Assembly: GCF_025997855.1 (NCBI RefSeq)
Contig: NZ_AP026563.1
Location: 172,001-236,000, forward strand
Length of the DNA: 64,000 nt
Direction: 5' to 3'
Source: Deinococcus aetherius
GTDB taxonomy: Bacteria > Deinococcota > Deinococci > Deinococcales > Deinococcaceae
The notes under the pieces were generated by a model, which was not told where the DNA came from, did not search any database, and was given only the letters and a program-made list of their open reading frames with translations. The translations under genes were made by a program, and so were the position numbers. Shown one piece after another: positions 50,897 through 61,696 of the stretch (its first letter is position 1; the number at the start of each line of letters is the position of its first letter).

Positions 50897-52585
50897 GGGT
50901 CTCCCTACCTTTTGGTGACGCGGGCCACCGGGTGCAAATACTCAGGGCATGGACCTCCAGTCCTGTCTCCCCGACCCTGAGCTGCTGACGCTGAGCGCCA
51001 CGACTGTGCAGCCCGAGGTCCTGTGGCTCGACCTGGAAAGTCGGGCACCCTCAGGTGTCTGCCCCTCGTGTGGGCAAGCCTCATCCCATCGGCACAGCCG
51101 CTACACCCGCATCCTCAAAGACGTCGCCCTGCTCGGGCGACGTGTCCGTTTACGTCTGACCGTCCGCAAGTTCTTCTGCGACACCGTGGGATGCGCGCAG
51201 CGCATCTTCTGTGAGCGCCTGCCCTCGGTGGCCTACCCCTGGAGACGCAAGACGGTCCGGCTGGAACGCCAGAACCACCTGGTCGCGCTGGAGGTGGGCG
51301 CCGAAAGTGCGGCCCGCGTTCTCGGGCTCTGTGGCTGTCCGGTGAGTGCCGACACCCTGCTTGCTGGAGTCCGGCGTCCGTCCCTCGTGCAGGGCGTCGT
51401 CTCGGTTCGGCATCTGGGGATCGACGACTGGGCGTGGTGTAAGGGGAAGACGTACGGCACCATCCTGGTCGATCTGGAACGGCACTGCGTGGTGGACCTA
51501 TTGCCGGACCGGGAAGCGGACACCTTGGCAGGGTGGCTCACGAGCCACCCCGAGATCGAAGTCATCACCCGCGACCGCGGCGGGGCCTATCAGGAAGGGG
51601 CCCTGCGAGGGGCGCCCCAAGCGCAGCAGGTGGCCGACCGTTGGCACTTGTTGAAGAACCTGCGCGAAACCCTCGAACGCTATTTCCAGCGCACGCACTC
51701 GACCTTCACTGCGTTGCGCAAGACTCTTGCAGCGCCCGACCCTCCACCACTTCGAGTGGTCGAGGACGAAAGGGCGGACGAGCCCACCGCTCAACTCCAG
51801 GCTCATCCCCCTTCCGCCCACAAGCGGCAGTGCTTCGAGGCGGTCAAGCGCCTGTTGGCCGAGGGGAGCTCGGTCAAGCAGACCGCCCGAGAGACGGGGG
51901 TCGCCATCGGTACGGTCAGGAAGTATGCTCAGTTCGAGCAGCACCCCGGCACCGCGGCGCGGCCACCGCGCCACCACGTGGTCGCGCCGTATCGGGAGTG
52001 GCTGACCGCGCAATGGGCGGCGGGCAGGTGCAACGCGGTGGCGTTGCACCAAGAATTGCGGGAGCGGGGGTACCCGGGCGGCTATACCGCCGTCCGTGAG
52101 TTCTGTCGGCACCTCCGCACATCAGGCAGCGCCGGACACCGCCGTGCCGTCTGTCCCTCACCTCGAACGCTCTCCTGGGCCGTGTTGGTCCCCAGCACTA
52201 TTCGCGCGCCGGAAGTAGGCGCGCTGTTAGAAGCAGGTCGAGCAACAACGCCCGAGTTCGTGCAGGTGGAACGGCTACTGACGATGGGCTGGACGCTGCT
52301 GAGGGGACACGAAGCCCAGCCCCTACGGGGCTGGCTGAGCGACCTGGAACAGAGTGACATCAGAGAACTTCGTGCCTTCGCGGTGGGACTCGACCGGGAC
52401 TTCGATGCGGTGAGGGCGGCGTTGGAGACCACGTACAGCAATGGGCAGGTGGAGGGGCAGGTCAACCGCCTCAAGACCATTAAGCGGGGCATGTACGGGC
52501 GAGCGGGCCTCGACCTGCTCAAGGCGAGGGTGCTGCACCAGGCCCAACGCCCGGCGGCCCGCGTCACCAAAAGCTAGGGAGACCC
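50897..52585 (+). mobile_element. Complete ISL3-family element
   Basis: 1689 bp bounded by 30-bp inverted repeats with one mismatch (50897-50926, starting GGGTCTCCCTACC; 52556-52585). A perfect 8-bp target duplication AGTTCCCT flanks it (50889-50896 and 52586-52593), typical of ISL3. Young and apparently intact. Confidence 0.95.
50949..52577 (+). CDS. ISL3-family transposase
   Basis: 542 residues. N-terminal zinc-finger-like region (GVCPSCGQASSHRHSRYTR; FFCDTVGCAQRIFCERLP), then the DDE domain with GIDDWAWCKGKTYGTILVDL and ITRDRGGAYQEGALRGAPQA (D-D) and, after an insertion of about 200 residues containing a second helix-turn-helix (SVKQTARETGVAIGTVRKYA), the end YSNGQVEGQVNRLKTIKRGM with the catalytic Glu. 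Full length. Confidence 0.93.
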   Translation: MDLQSCLPDPELLTLSATTVQPEVLWLDLESRAPSGVCPSCGQASSHRHSRYTRILKDVALLGRRVRLRLTVRKFFCDTVGCAQRIFCERLPSVAYPWRRKTVRLERQNHLVALEVGAESAARVLGLCGCPVSADTLLAGVRRPSLVQGVVSVRHLGIDDWAWCKGKTYGTILVDLERHCVVDLLPDREADTLAGWLTSHPEIEVITRDRGGAYQEGALRGAPQAQQVADRWHLLKNLRETLERYFQRTHSTFTALRKTLAAPDPPPLRVVEDERADEPTAQLQAHPPSAHKRQCFEAVKRLLAEGSSVKQTARETGVAIGTVRKYAQFEQHPGTAARPPRHHVVAPYREWLTAQWAAGRCNAVALHQELRERGYPGGYTAVREFCRHLRTSGSAGHRRAVCPSPRTLSWAVLVPSTIRAPEVGALLEAGRATTPEFVQVERLLTMGWTLLRGHEAQPLRGWLSDLEQSDIRELRAFAVGLDRDFDAVRAALETTYSNGQVEGQVNRLKTIKRGMYGRAGLDLLKARVLHQAQRPAARVTKS

Positions 52586-52825
52586 AGTTCCCTCCCGCCG
52601 CTGCCCTCGTCACGTAGAGTGCCTTGGCATCCAGCGTGAGAAGCGCAACTCATCCCGAAACTCGGAGGGGACATCGCTCTCTGCCTTCGTCCTCTCATGG
52701 GCCAATGCTGCTCGCCATGGTCCGACAGGAGGGACGCGAAGTCACCTGAGAAGCCAGGGAGACACGTACCAGGAGGGCGTGGTTTCAAAGTACCGGGCCA
52801 TTCGACTTGCACAAGCGCCACCCCG

Positions 52826-53887
52826 TCATTTGGGCCAGACCCGACTCATCCACTTCGCCGGGTCAGTGGCCTCACCCCGCACCCGCATCTCCAAATGCAG
52901 GTGAGCACCGGTGCTCAGCCCGGTGCTGCCGACCTCACCGACCTTCTGTCCCCGCGTAACCTGTTGCCCGACATTCACCGTGACCCGGCTCTGGTGGAAG
53001 TACATACTGGTCAGCCCCGCGCCGTGGTCGATCACCACCAGCCCGCCGCGCACGGGGTACATGCCGGCCATCACGACCGTCCCGTCGTTGACTGCCAGCA
53101 CCGGGGTCCCGGCCGGGGCCGGGTAGTCTGTGCCGTAGTGGTACAGGACCGGCCCACCCGCCACGTAGGTCCGCGGCTGCCCGAAGGCGCTGCTCTGCGC
53201 GCGGACCTTCGCGGCGGGCTGGAAGGTTCGCGACCAGACCTGGGGGGTCCGCCGCGCGTACGCCTGTTCGACGGCGGCGTCTTCTGCCTTGCGGGCTGGA
53301 TCCTCGAGCTTGCCCGCGATGCGGGGCGGCAGATTCAGGCGCTGGATCGCCTGGGTCAATCCGGTCACCGGGATGCGGCCGCGCAGCACGTCCGACCCCA
53401 CCCGGATCTCGTACACGACCGGGGTGGTCTTGCCCAGCACCACCCGCCCGAGCACGAGGCGCCCGCCTCCCGCCGGAACCGGGGTCAGGGCCTCGCCGGG
53501 CAGCCGGACGTCCTCCCCGACCTCGCTGGGAAACCGCACGCTGGCCTCGGCCGCCCTCGGGCCACTGAGGCGCAGGACGAACGGGTCCCCCATTCGCAGC
53601 GAGGCGGGGGCAGTGACGGTCAGACCGCCGAGTTGGAGTGCCGCCCCGGGCCGGGAAGAGGGCTCGGGGGTGGGGACGGCGGGAGAGGAGGCCTCCTCCC
53701 CGGGCAGGCGGAGCGTCTGCCCCACCGCGAGCGCCGTGCCCGTCAGGCCGTTGAGCCGCACGAGTTCGGCCACGGTCGTCCCGTTGGCCCGCGCGAGGCT
53801 GTACAGGGTGTCGCCGGGTTTGACCGTGTAGGCTCCTCCCACGCCCGACAGGAGTACGGCAGCCAGCAGCAGGGCGCGGCGAATCAT
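52826..53887 (-). CDS. LysM-M23 peptidoglycan endopeptidase
   Basis: 353 residues from the ATG at 53887. Signal peptide, one LysM domain (YTVKPGDTLYSLARANGTTV), a beta-rich middle region (about 85-190) and an M23 domain with zinc ligands in YHYGTDYPAPAGTPVL and THLHLEM-like GAHLHLEMRVRGE. Likely a cell-wall hydrolase or hydrolase activator. A leaderless promoter is clear upstream. Confidence 0.88.
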   Translation of the reverse strand: MIRRALLLAAVLLSGVGGAYTVKPGDTLYSLARANGTTVAELVRLNGLTGTALAVGQTLRLPGEEASSPAVPTPEPSSRPGAALQLGGLTVTAPASLRMGDPFVLRLSGPRAAEASVRFPSEVGEDVRLPGEALTPVPAGGGRLVLGRVVLGKTTPVVYEIRVGSDVLRGRIPVTGLTQAIQRLNLPPRIAGKLEDPARKAEDAAVEQAYARRTPQVWSRTFQPAAKVRAQSSAFGQPRTYVAGGPVLYHYGTDYPAPAGTPVLAVNDGTVVMAGMYPVRGGLVVIDHGAGLTSMYFHQSRVTVNVGQQVTRGQKVGEVGSTGLSTGAHLHLEMRVRGEATDPAKWMSRVWPK

Positions 53888-53894
53888 GCAGTGC

Positions 53895-53923
53895 AGAATA
53901 GCCGTCCTGTATGGGCGGGACAA
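53895..53923 (-). promoter_or_regulatory. Leaderless promoter of LysM-M23 gene
   Basis: TTGTCC (53918-53923) and TATTCT (53895-53900) on the minus strand are 17 bp apart; the -10 ends 7 nt before the ATG at 53887. Confidence 0.6.
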
Positions 53924-54008
53924 CTTCTCCTGGTGCTCGACCTGACCGACACAACAAAGCCCAATTCCCTGGTCCGAAATAGCCTGACAGATGATGTCGC
54001 GGTCATGG

Positions 54009-55373
<1,365 letters not shown>

Positions 55374-55374
55374 G

Positions 55375-56166
<792 letters not shown>

Positions 56167-56224
56167 GCCCGCCCCCGGAACTTGGGCGCGGCGCAGACGC
56201 GGGCCAATGGAACGGACCGGCCCC

Positions 56225-56512
56225 TCACCCCTCCATCCGGTTCTCGAGGGTGTCGCCCGCGATCATCCAGGGATTCCTGCCGCCGGGAGTCCAGGGTCTG
56301 GGCACGACGTGTCGGGAACCTGGCGTCGCGCCCTCACCCCGGATGGGGGAGCAGATCAGGGCGAAATCCCAGCGGACGGACCGGGCTTGAAGCGTCCGGG
56401 CCGGCAGCCGCCGGTGGGCACCAGCAGGGACGCGGCCTGGCGTGGCGCCGGAATGAGTCACGGCCGTGCCCTGGGTGGTCGTGGGCACGGGGATGGGTTG
56501 TTGGCAGTTCAT
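56225..56512 (-). CDS. Doubtful small protein upstream of DUF4396
   Basis: 95 codons from an ATG with a very strong ribosome site (GGAGGAGGTG). The start (MNCQQPIPVPTTTQGTAVTH) is plausible, but the rest is Arg/Pro-rich and unlike the genome's proteins, so it may be a truncated or frameshifted gene. Confidence 0.25.
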   Translation of the reverse strand: MNCQQPIPVPTTTQGTAVTHSGATPGRVPAGAHRRLPARTLQARSVRWDFALICSPIRGEGATPGSRHVVPRPWTPGGRNPWMIAGDTLENRMEG

Positions 56513-56771
56513 CTCCACCTCCTCCTGCCGCAAGGCTAGGCGCGAGCTGTTAAGTTCGTGTAACCCGGCTGGGGTTGTCTGGAAGTTCGCGCCCACACTC
56601 CCGGCGTTCCCCAGGGTCAACCCCTCAGCCCACACGGTTCCTGGTCCTCGAGAAGGGGAGTCCACCAGCCGAGGTGTTCACCCGGGCGGACCGAGTGAGC
56701 CAGGCCTCTGGTCCGTGAGGGTTGGAGCCCCACGTTGAACGGGCTGGCGTCGCGGACCGGGAAGAGACCAG
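56513..56771. other. Intergenic, no gene seen
   Basis: No supported frame; presumably contains the promoter for the DUF4396-oxidase operon, not located. Confidence 0.35.
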
Positions 56772-57083
56772 TCACGGACCCGGGTTCTCAGGAATGTCCC
56801 CACCCGATCCCAAGAAGGAAGGGGACACCTCCAACAGCTCGAAAGTCACGTCCTGGCTCCCGTCGGGAAGGCGGTCGAGCGCGAGCACCACGATGGGAAG
56901 GATCACCCCCCCCACCGTGGCGCTCGGCTCGGAGATGCCCTCGAAGTCGGCCAGCCGCAGTCCCACCGGCGTGCCGACCGGCAGGCGCGGGTCGTCGCTG
57001 GAGACGACTGGCCCCGTGATTTGATCGGGAAGCACACGAACCGTGACCGAGTGGCTTTCTAGTTTGCGGATATTCGGAAACAC
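56772..57083 (-). CDS. Hypothetical protein divergent from arsR
   Basis: 103 codons from a GTG at 57083, with genome-like codon usage (GC-rich third positions). Beta-rich sequence: HSVTVRVLPDQITGPVV, PVGTPVGLRLADFEGIS, VILPIVVLALDRLPDG. TATCCT lies 7 nt before the GTG, so it is probably leaderless. It shares its promoter region with the ArsR gene. Family not recognised. Confidence 0.5.
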   Translation of the reverse strand: MFPNIRKLESHSVTVRVLPDQITGPVVSSDDPRLPVGTPVGLRLADFEGISEPSATVGGVILPIVVLALDRLPDGSQDVTFELLEVSPSFLGSGGDIPENPGP

Positions 57084-57089
57084 GGATGC

Positions 57090-57096
57090 TAGGATA
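57090..57096. promoter_or_regulatory. Shared -10 of two divergent leaderless promoters
   Basis: TAGGATA read rightward gives TAGGAT, 6 nt before the arsR ATG (57102); read leftward it gives TATCCT, 7 nt before the GTG at 57083. Three CGGA units at 8-bp steps (57067, 57075, 57083) lie alongside and may be the repressor site. Confidence 0.45.
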
Positions 57097-57101
57097 GCAC
57101 C

Positions 57102-57467
57102 ATGCACCGCCACGCCATCCCCACCCAGGCCCATCCGGAGGACCTGAGCCGGGTCACCGAAGTCTTCAAGGCCCTGTCCGAGCCCCTGCGGGTTCAACTG
57201 CTGCTGCTGCTGCGGGACGGCGAGCGCAACGTCGGCCAACTTGTCGAGGCCCTGGGCGTGCCCCAGAGCACCGCCAGCCGCCACCTCGCCCTGCTGCGCA
57301 GCGCCGAACTCGTCAGGACCCGCCGCGAGACGACCAGTGTGTACTACCACCTCGCCGACGGGCACGTCGCCCGCCTCTTGCAGGAGGCTTTCTCCCACGC
57401 CCAGCACGAGCGCCTCGGCCTGCCCGACCACCCCGCCGCAGAGACGGTGAAGGGAAGCGTCCAGTGA
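57102..57467 (+). CDS. ArsR/SmtB-family repressor with alpha5 Zn/Ni/Co site
   Basis: 121 residues. Winged helix (VTEVFKALSEPLRVQLLLLL, GVPQSTASRHLALLRSAEL). The C-terminal helix has D86-x-H88-x10-H99-x2-H102, the exact alpha5 spacing of SmtB/CzrA/NmtR sensors of Zn, Co or Ni. No thiolate alpha3 site. It overlaps the MFS exporter by 4 bp, so it probably represses its own operon. Leaderless ATG. Confidence 0.9.
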   Translation: MHRHAIPTQAHPEDLSRVTEVFKALSEPLRVQLLLLLRDGERNVGQLVEALGVPQSTASRHLALLRSAELVRTRRETTSVYYHLADGHVARLLQEAFSHAQHERLGLPDHPAAETVKGSVQ

Positions 57468-58687
57468 ACGCCCTGGTCCCGTTCTCCGCGCTGCGCAACC
57501 CCCGTTTCGCCCGGCTCTACGCCGCCCAGACGATCAGCCAGATCGGCGACGCCTTCACCTGGGTCGCGCTCGCCCTGCTCGCCTACCAGCTCGCCGAGAA
57601 GAACGCCGCGGTCGTGCTGGGTACGGCCCTCACCCTGCGCGTGACGGCCTTCGTGCTGTTCTCCCCGCTCGCCGGGGTGCTCGCCGACCGTCTGGAGCGC
57701 CGGACGATCCTGGCGGGCTGCCACTTCGCCCGCGCGGTCGTGATCGGCCTGATGCCCTTCGTGGGCGAGGTGTGGCAGGTCTACGTGCTGATGTTCGTCC
57801 TCAACAGCCTCACCGCCTTCTTCACCCCCACCAACCAGGCCACCGTGCCCCTCGTGGTCGGGCGCGAGGATGCGGGTCCCGCCTTCGCCCTTTCCAGTGC
57901 GACGACCGAGTTGCTGGGCATCGTCGGCCCCGGGCTGGCCGGGGTCCTGGCCGCGTTCGTGGGCGGGCGTGAGCTGTTCTTCTTCGACGCGGCGTCCTTC
58001 GTGCTGGCGGGCCTGCTGGTGCTGACCCTGCCCAGCCTGCGGGCGGGGCGGGGCACAGTGGAGCGCAGCACCCTCGCGGACGTGCGGGACGGCACGGCCC
58101 GGTTGTGGCGGGACGCGCCGATCCGCTTCGCGCTCTTGATGGAACTGGTGGCGGCGGTCGCGGGCGCGCTGATCCTGGTGGTGACAGTGGTGCGGGTGCA
58201 GGGGGGATTGAACCTGGGGGAGGCGCAGTACGGCTGGGTGATGGCGCTCTACGGCCTGGGGGCCACGGTCGCCTCGCTGGCGGTGGGGGCAGCGGGGCGG
58301 CGCGTGCCGAGGACGACCTTCATCCTGGTGGGGGCGCTGCTGACCTCGCTGGCCATCCTTCCGGGGGACGGGGTGGGTCTGGCGCCGCTGATGGCGTTGT
58401 GGCTGGTGGCGGGGGTGGGGCAGAACTGGGTGAACCTGCCCGCCGAGACGCTGCTGGCCGAGCGCACCGAGGAGGCCGCTCAGGGGCGGGTGTACGGGGC
58501 GCACTTCGCGTGGAGTCACCTGTGGTGGGCCTTCGCGTACCCGGTGGCGAGCCTCCTGAGCGCGCGCTTCGCGGACCACGCCTTCCTGTACGGCGGCCTG
58601 CTGGCGCTGGTCATCCTGGCCGCCGTGTCGCTCCTCTCCCGCGGCACGACGAGTCCTGTGACCAAGCCGAGTTCCTCGACCGACTGA
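57464..58687 (+). CDS. MFS exporter, possibly metal (NreB-like)
   Basis: 407 residues, about twelve helices, with MFS landmarks FARLYAAQTISQIGDAFTWV and GVLADRLERRTIL. The fold is MFS_3/NreB-like; it lacks a His-rich tail. Coupling to an SmtB-type sensor suggests export of Ni, Co, Zn or a metal chelate. A drug exporter is the alternative. Confidence 0.85.
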   Translation: MNALVPFSALRNPRFARLYAAQTISQIGDAFTWVALALLAYQLAEKNAAVVLGTALTLRVTAFVLFSPLAGVLADRLERRTILAGCHFARAVVIGLMPFVGEVWQVYVLMFVLNSLTAFFTPTNQATVPLVVGREDAGPAFALSSATTELLGIVGPGLAGVLAAFVGGRELFFFDAASFVLAGLLVLTLPSLRAGRGTVERSTLADVRDGTARLWRDAPIRFALLMELVAAVAGALILVVTVVRVQGGLNLGEAQYGWVMALYGLGATVASLAVGAAGRRVPRTTFILVGALLTSLAILPGDGVGLAPLMALWLVAGVGQNWVNLPAETLLAERTEEAAQGRVYGAHFAWSHLWWAFAYPVASLLSARFADHAFLYGGLLALVILAAVSLLSRGTTSPVTKPSSSTD

Positions 58688-59188
58688 TGGGGAGAGGAGA
58701 CGCCCGGCCCGGCGTCCGTCGGGGGCATACTCCCAGGCGGGCGTCATCGGCCAGCTTCAGCCACCCTTGAGACCGCTGGCCGGTGGACCTCATGCGGGGC
58801 TGCCGCGCCGTCCGCACAGGACACGCAGGAAGACCGCCGCCGCAGCATCCAGCGGGTGGTAGACGAAGGCCGGGCAGCAGAACTGGACGAGGACCAGGTT
58901 GCTCTCGAAAACGGTCTTATCGAGGGTTGAACCCTCCAGAAGGAGCGCTCCGGCCCTCCGGAGGTCGGCGGAACACGCCCCTCAGGGATTCCCTGCCCTG
59001 GCAGAGTGCCCGTTGTCCCCGAACTCCTCCAGGTGGGCGGTCCGAACTGGGGTGAGAGCACAGCCGTACCCCGGCTGTCCCCTCCATCCCGAAGGACAAC
59101 GACCCTCCGGTGTGGTCCGGCCAGGGAGGCGACTCGCTCATTCCCGACCGTGCGGGGTGAACAGTCCTCCTCTCCCTGTTCCCAGCCG
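58688..59188. other. Intergenic (0.5 kb), no gene supported
   Basis: Contains a small hairpin GACGCC-cggccc-GGCGTC soon after the MFS stop (about 58699-58716), a possible weak terminator. No coding frame is convincing. Confidence 0.4.
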
Positions 59189-61663
59189 TCACACCGTCGT
59201 GCGGATCGGAATGCTCAGGGCCGTGGCGATAGGCGTGTAGATATCAACGTCCGCCTCCAGGGCCCGCAGGCTCACGATCAGGGCATACCGCGCGTCACGG
59301 TCCACGTAGGGCGGAGAGCCGCCTCGTTTCTCACGCCACCAGCCGCTCACGGGGTAAACCAGCACCGCCTCGCAGGCTTGCAGCGTCGCGATGTCACCAC
59401 GCCAGCGATCCGAGTGGATAGAACCTGAGGTCCGGAGCCTTGGGCCGAACTCCCAGTGGTCGTTGCCCGCGTCCCGGATGCTGCTCCCCTCGTTGGGCAG
59501 GCTCTCACGCTGAATGCGAGCCTTGAAGTCCGCCTCGGTCTCCAGCGGGCCTTTCACCGCGAACCTCAGCCCGTGCGAGGCGTAGCGGAACCGCTGGGCG
59601 TAGCCGCGCTCACTCGGGTTGGGTTCCACGAAGTACGACAGCGTGACGCGCATCTCGAGGTCCAGGCCCTCCAGCGCCGCCGTGTCGATGGCCGACCACG
59701 GGAAGCGGTGCAGGTGCATCTCGTTCATCCGGGTCCGGCTGTCCACCGCCTCGAACGGGCGCAGGACATCCTGAATGACCAGCGTGAGGTCGTTCTGCGC
59801 GCTCCGGCGGGCCCGCTCCAGCTGGGGGACGCCGTACCCGTACCGGCGGAGCAGGTTCCGGACATCCAGGCGACGGGAACCGGTCAGGCGCGCTTGCATG
59901 GCGGGCGTCCACTCGGCCGAATGCACCATCAGCGCCCGGATCGTCTCCGGCCAGTACTGGGGAAACTCCGCCGCGAGTTGGGCCGCCATCCGTGCCCCCA
60001 ATGCGGCGGCCGCGCTCGTGTCGCCGAAGTCGCGCAAATGCCCCGTCGTCAGGTCGAAATCCGTGGTGAGCAGCCGGACGTCGGGGTGCTTGGCATCGAA
60101 GGTGCCCCCATTCACGATCAGGTTGCCGCCCTCCATCACGACCTCCGGCTTGATGGGCCACTGCTCCTGCCAGAGCACGGAGGTGCTGCTCGTCGGGGAC
60201 AGGTCCCCACCCGGCGCCACCGGCCACCATCCCCCGTACTGCGGGTCGAGCAGGTTGGTTTTGTCCGTGTACGCCCCCACCGTCAGGACGTTCCACGCCT
60301 GCGCGGGGCTGTGCACCTGGGCGGTGTCGGCCGATCCCAGGTAGTCCCCCAGCAGATCGGTGACCGCCGGGGTGTTGTTCCCGGCCGCCACCACCGCGAG
60401 GCGTTGGGGTTCGTCACCGCCGCCGGACGTCAACTGGTCGAGGGCGGCGGACCAGGCGGTGGGGCGGCCCCGGTTGACGTCCAGGGTCGCGGTCACGGCC
60501 AGACAGAGGACGCGCTGCCGCTCTGGGTTGGTCGCCTCCATCTGCCGCACCGCGTCCTGCGTGATGCGCCCGTAGAGGTGATGGGGGTTGTGCCCGGCCG
60601 GGGGGAGGATCTTGACCGATTCCAAGCGGTGGTTGAGCCGCGCCGCCGCGCTCGACAGCAGGAAGGCGAGGACGTCCCCGTGCAGGATCAGCCCGGACAT
60701 GGCCGTGCCGTGCCCATCCCACCCGGAGTCGTCCGGCCCCCAGAGGGGCTGCCACGCCTGCCAGTCGTTCGGATGCAGGTGGGTGGCGATCAGGGGATGG
60801 GGCTGCGTGACGCCGCTGTCGAGCAGCAGGACGGACGTCTGCACCGACGCGTCGGGGGGTTGAAGACGCGCCGCGGCCTCGTCTACCCACTGGGCCTGTT
60901 CGGCATTCTCCATCCGTACGAACACGTCGGGCGTATCCCGGGACAGACGCAACTCCGCCATCACCACGGTGTGCAGGAACACCCGGCTGAGCGCGTCAAA
61001 GGACCCGTGCACGAGCAGCACCTCCCGGTCCGGAAAGGTCAGGCTCTCCTCGGCGACCGTCAGCTCCACCCGCCGGGCGATCCGCCGGAACTCCTCGGCG
61101 GTACCCTGGCGCACCCAGACCTCCCACCACACGGGGGCGCTCGGCCCGGGTAAGGCCGAGGCGTCGCCAACAAAGATGGAGCGCAGAGCGGCGTGCCGGA
61201 TCCCCTCGATGTTCGTCACCAGGGACGCTCGTCTGGGCTTCCCCTGGGGGGTGTCCTGGCTGGCGTACTCGTGAATGCGCCGGTCGTAGGTCTCGGCCGC
61301 CGGCTCTGGAACGACGACCGTCGCGATCACGCGGCCCGTGGCCGGGTCGCGCCGGACCGAAGCCACCTCGATGCCCTGCCGCCGCTCCTCCAAGCGTTGC
61401 AGGAGGGCCCGGTCCGCGTCACGCCCCGTGAGTTCGAAGTCGAGGTACTGCCCCTGCGGCCCGTCAGGGAACGCGGGGTCCCTGGGCAGGAGCGTCAGCG
61501 CCTGCCTCGCCAGCGCCAGTTGACTCGCCAGGGCCGCCGCGTGCGCGGCGCGGTCGTCACGTGGCGTGACATGTGCCCTGACATTGCCCTGGACCTCGTA
61601 CCGGGTGGCCTGTCCACGACCCTCCAGGTAGAGGTGCTTCAGATCGCGTTGCGGTTCAGCCAT
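59189..61663 (-). CDS. ietS: IetS-like subtilisin-family serine protease
   Basis: 824 residues without a signal peptide, so cytoplasmic. Long N-terminal part (1-270), then a peptidase S8 domain with D282 (LLLDSGVTQPHPLI), H318 (DGHGTAMSGL), oxyanion N429 (VVAAGNN) and S550 (GDTSAAAALGARMAAQL). About 200 residues follow (beta-rich, LDLEMRVTLSYFVEPN). It lies 33 bp after a AAA ATPase gene. This gene order and size match IetAS, described first as a plasmid-stability pair and later as an anti-phage system. Confidence 0.85.
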   Translation of the reverse strand: MAEPQRDLKHLYLEGRGQATRYEVQGNVRAHVTPRDDRAAHAAALASQLALARQALTLLPRDPAFPDGPQGQYLDFELTGRDADRALLQRLEERRQGIEVASVRRDPATGRVIATVVVPEPAAETYDRRIHEYASQDTPQGKPRRASLVTNIEGIRHAALRSIFVGDASALPGPSAPVWWEVWVRQGTAEEFRRIARRVELTVAEESLTFPDREVLLVHGSFDALSRVFLHTVVMAELRLSRDTPDVFVRMENAEQAQWVDEAAARLQPPDASVQTSVLLLDSGVTQPHPLIATHLHPNDWQAWQPLWGPDDSGWDGHGTAMSGLILHGDVLAFLLSSAAARLNHRLESVKILPPAGHNPHHLYGRITQDAVRQMEATNPERQRVLCLAVTATLDVNRGRPTAWSAALDQLTSGGGDEPQRLAVVAAGNNTPAVTDLLGDYLGSADTAQVHSPAQAWNVLTVGAYTDKTNLLDPQYGGWWPVAPGGDLSPTSSTSVLWQEQWPIKPEVVMEGGNLIVNGGTFDAKHPDVRLLTTDFDLTTGHLRDFGDTSAAAALGARMAAQLAAEFPQYWPETIRALMVHSAEWTPAMQARLTGSRRLDVRNLLRRYGYGVPQLERARRSAQNDLTLVIQDVLRPFEAVDSRTRMNEMHLHRFPWSAIDTAALEGLDLEMRVTLSYFVEPNPSERGYAQRFRYASHGLRFAVKGPLETEADFKARIQRESLPNEGSSIRDAGNDHWEFGPRLRTSGSIHSDRWRGDIATLQACEAVLVYPVSGWWREKRGGSPPYVDRDARYALIVSLRALEADVDIYTPIATALSIPIRTTV

Positions 61664-61696
61664 GCGGATTGCCCCGCATGTTAGCGGCTAAGCACG

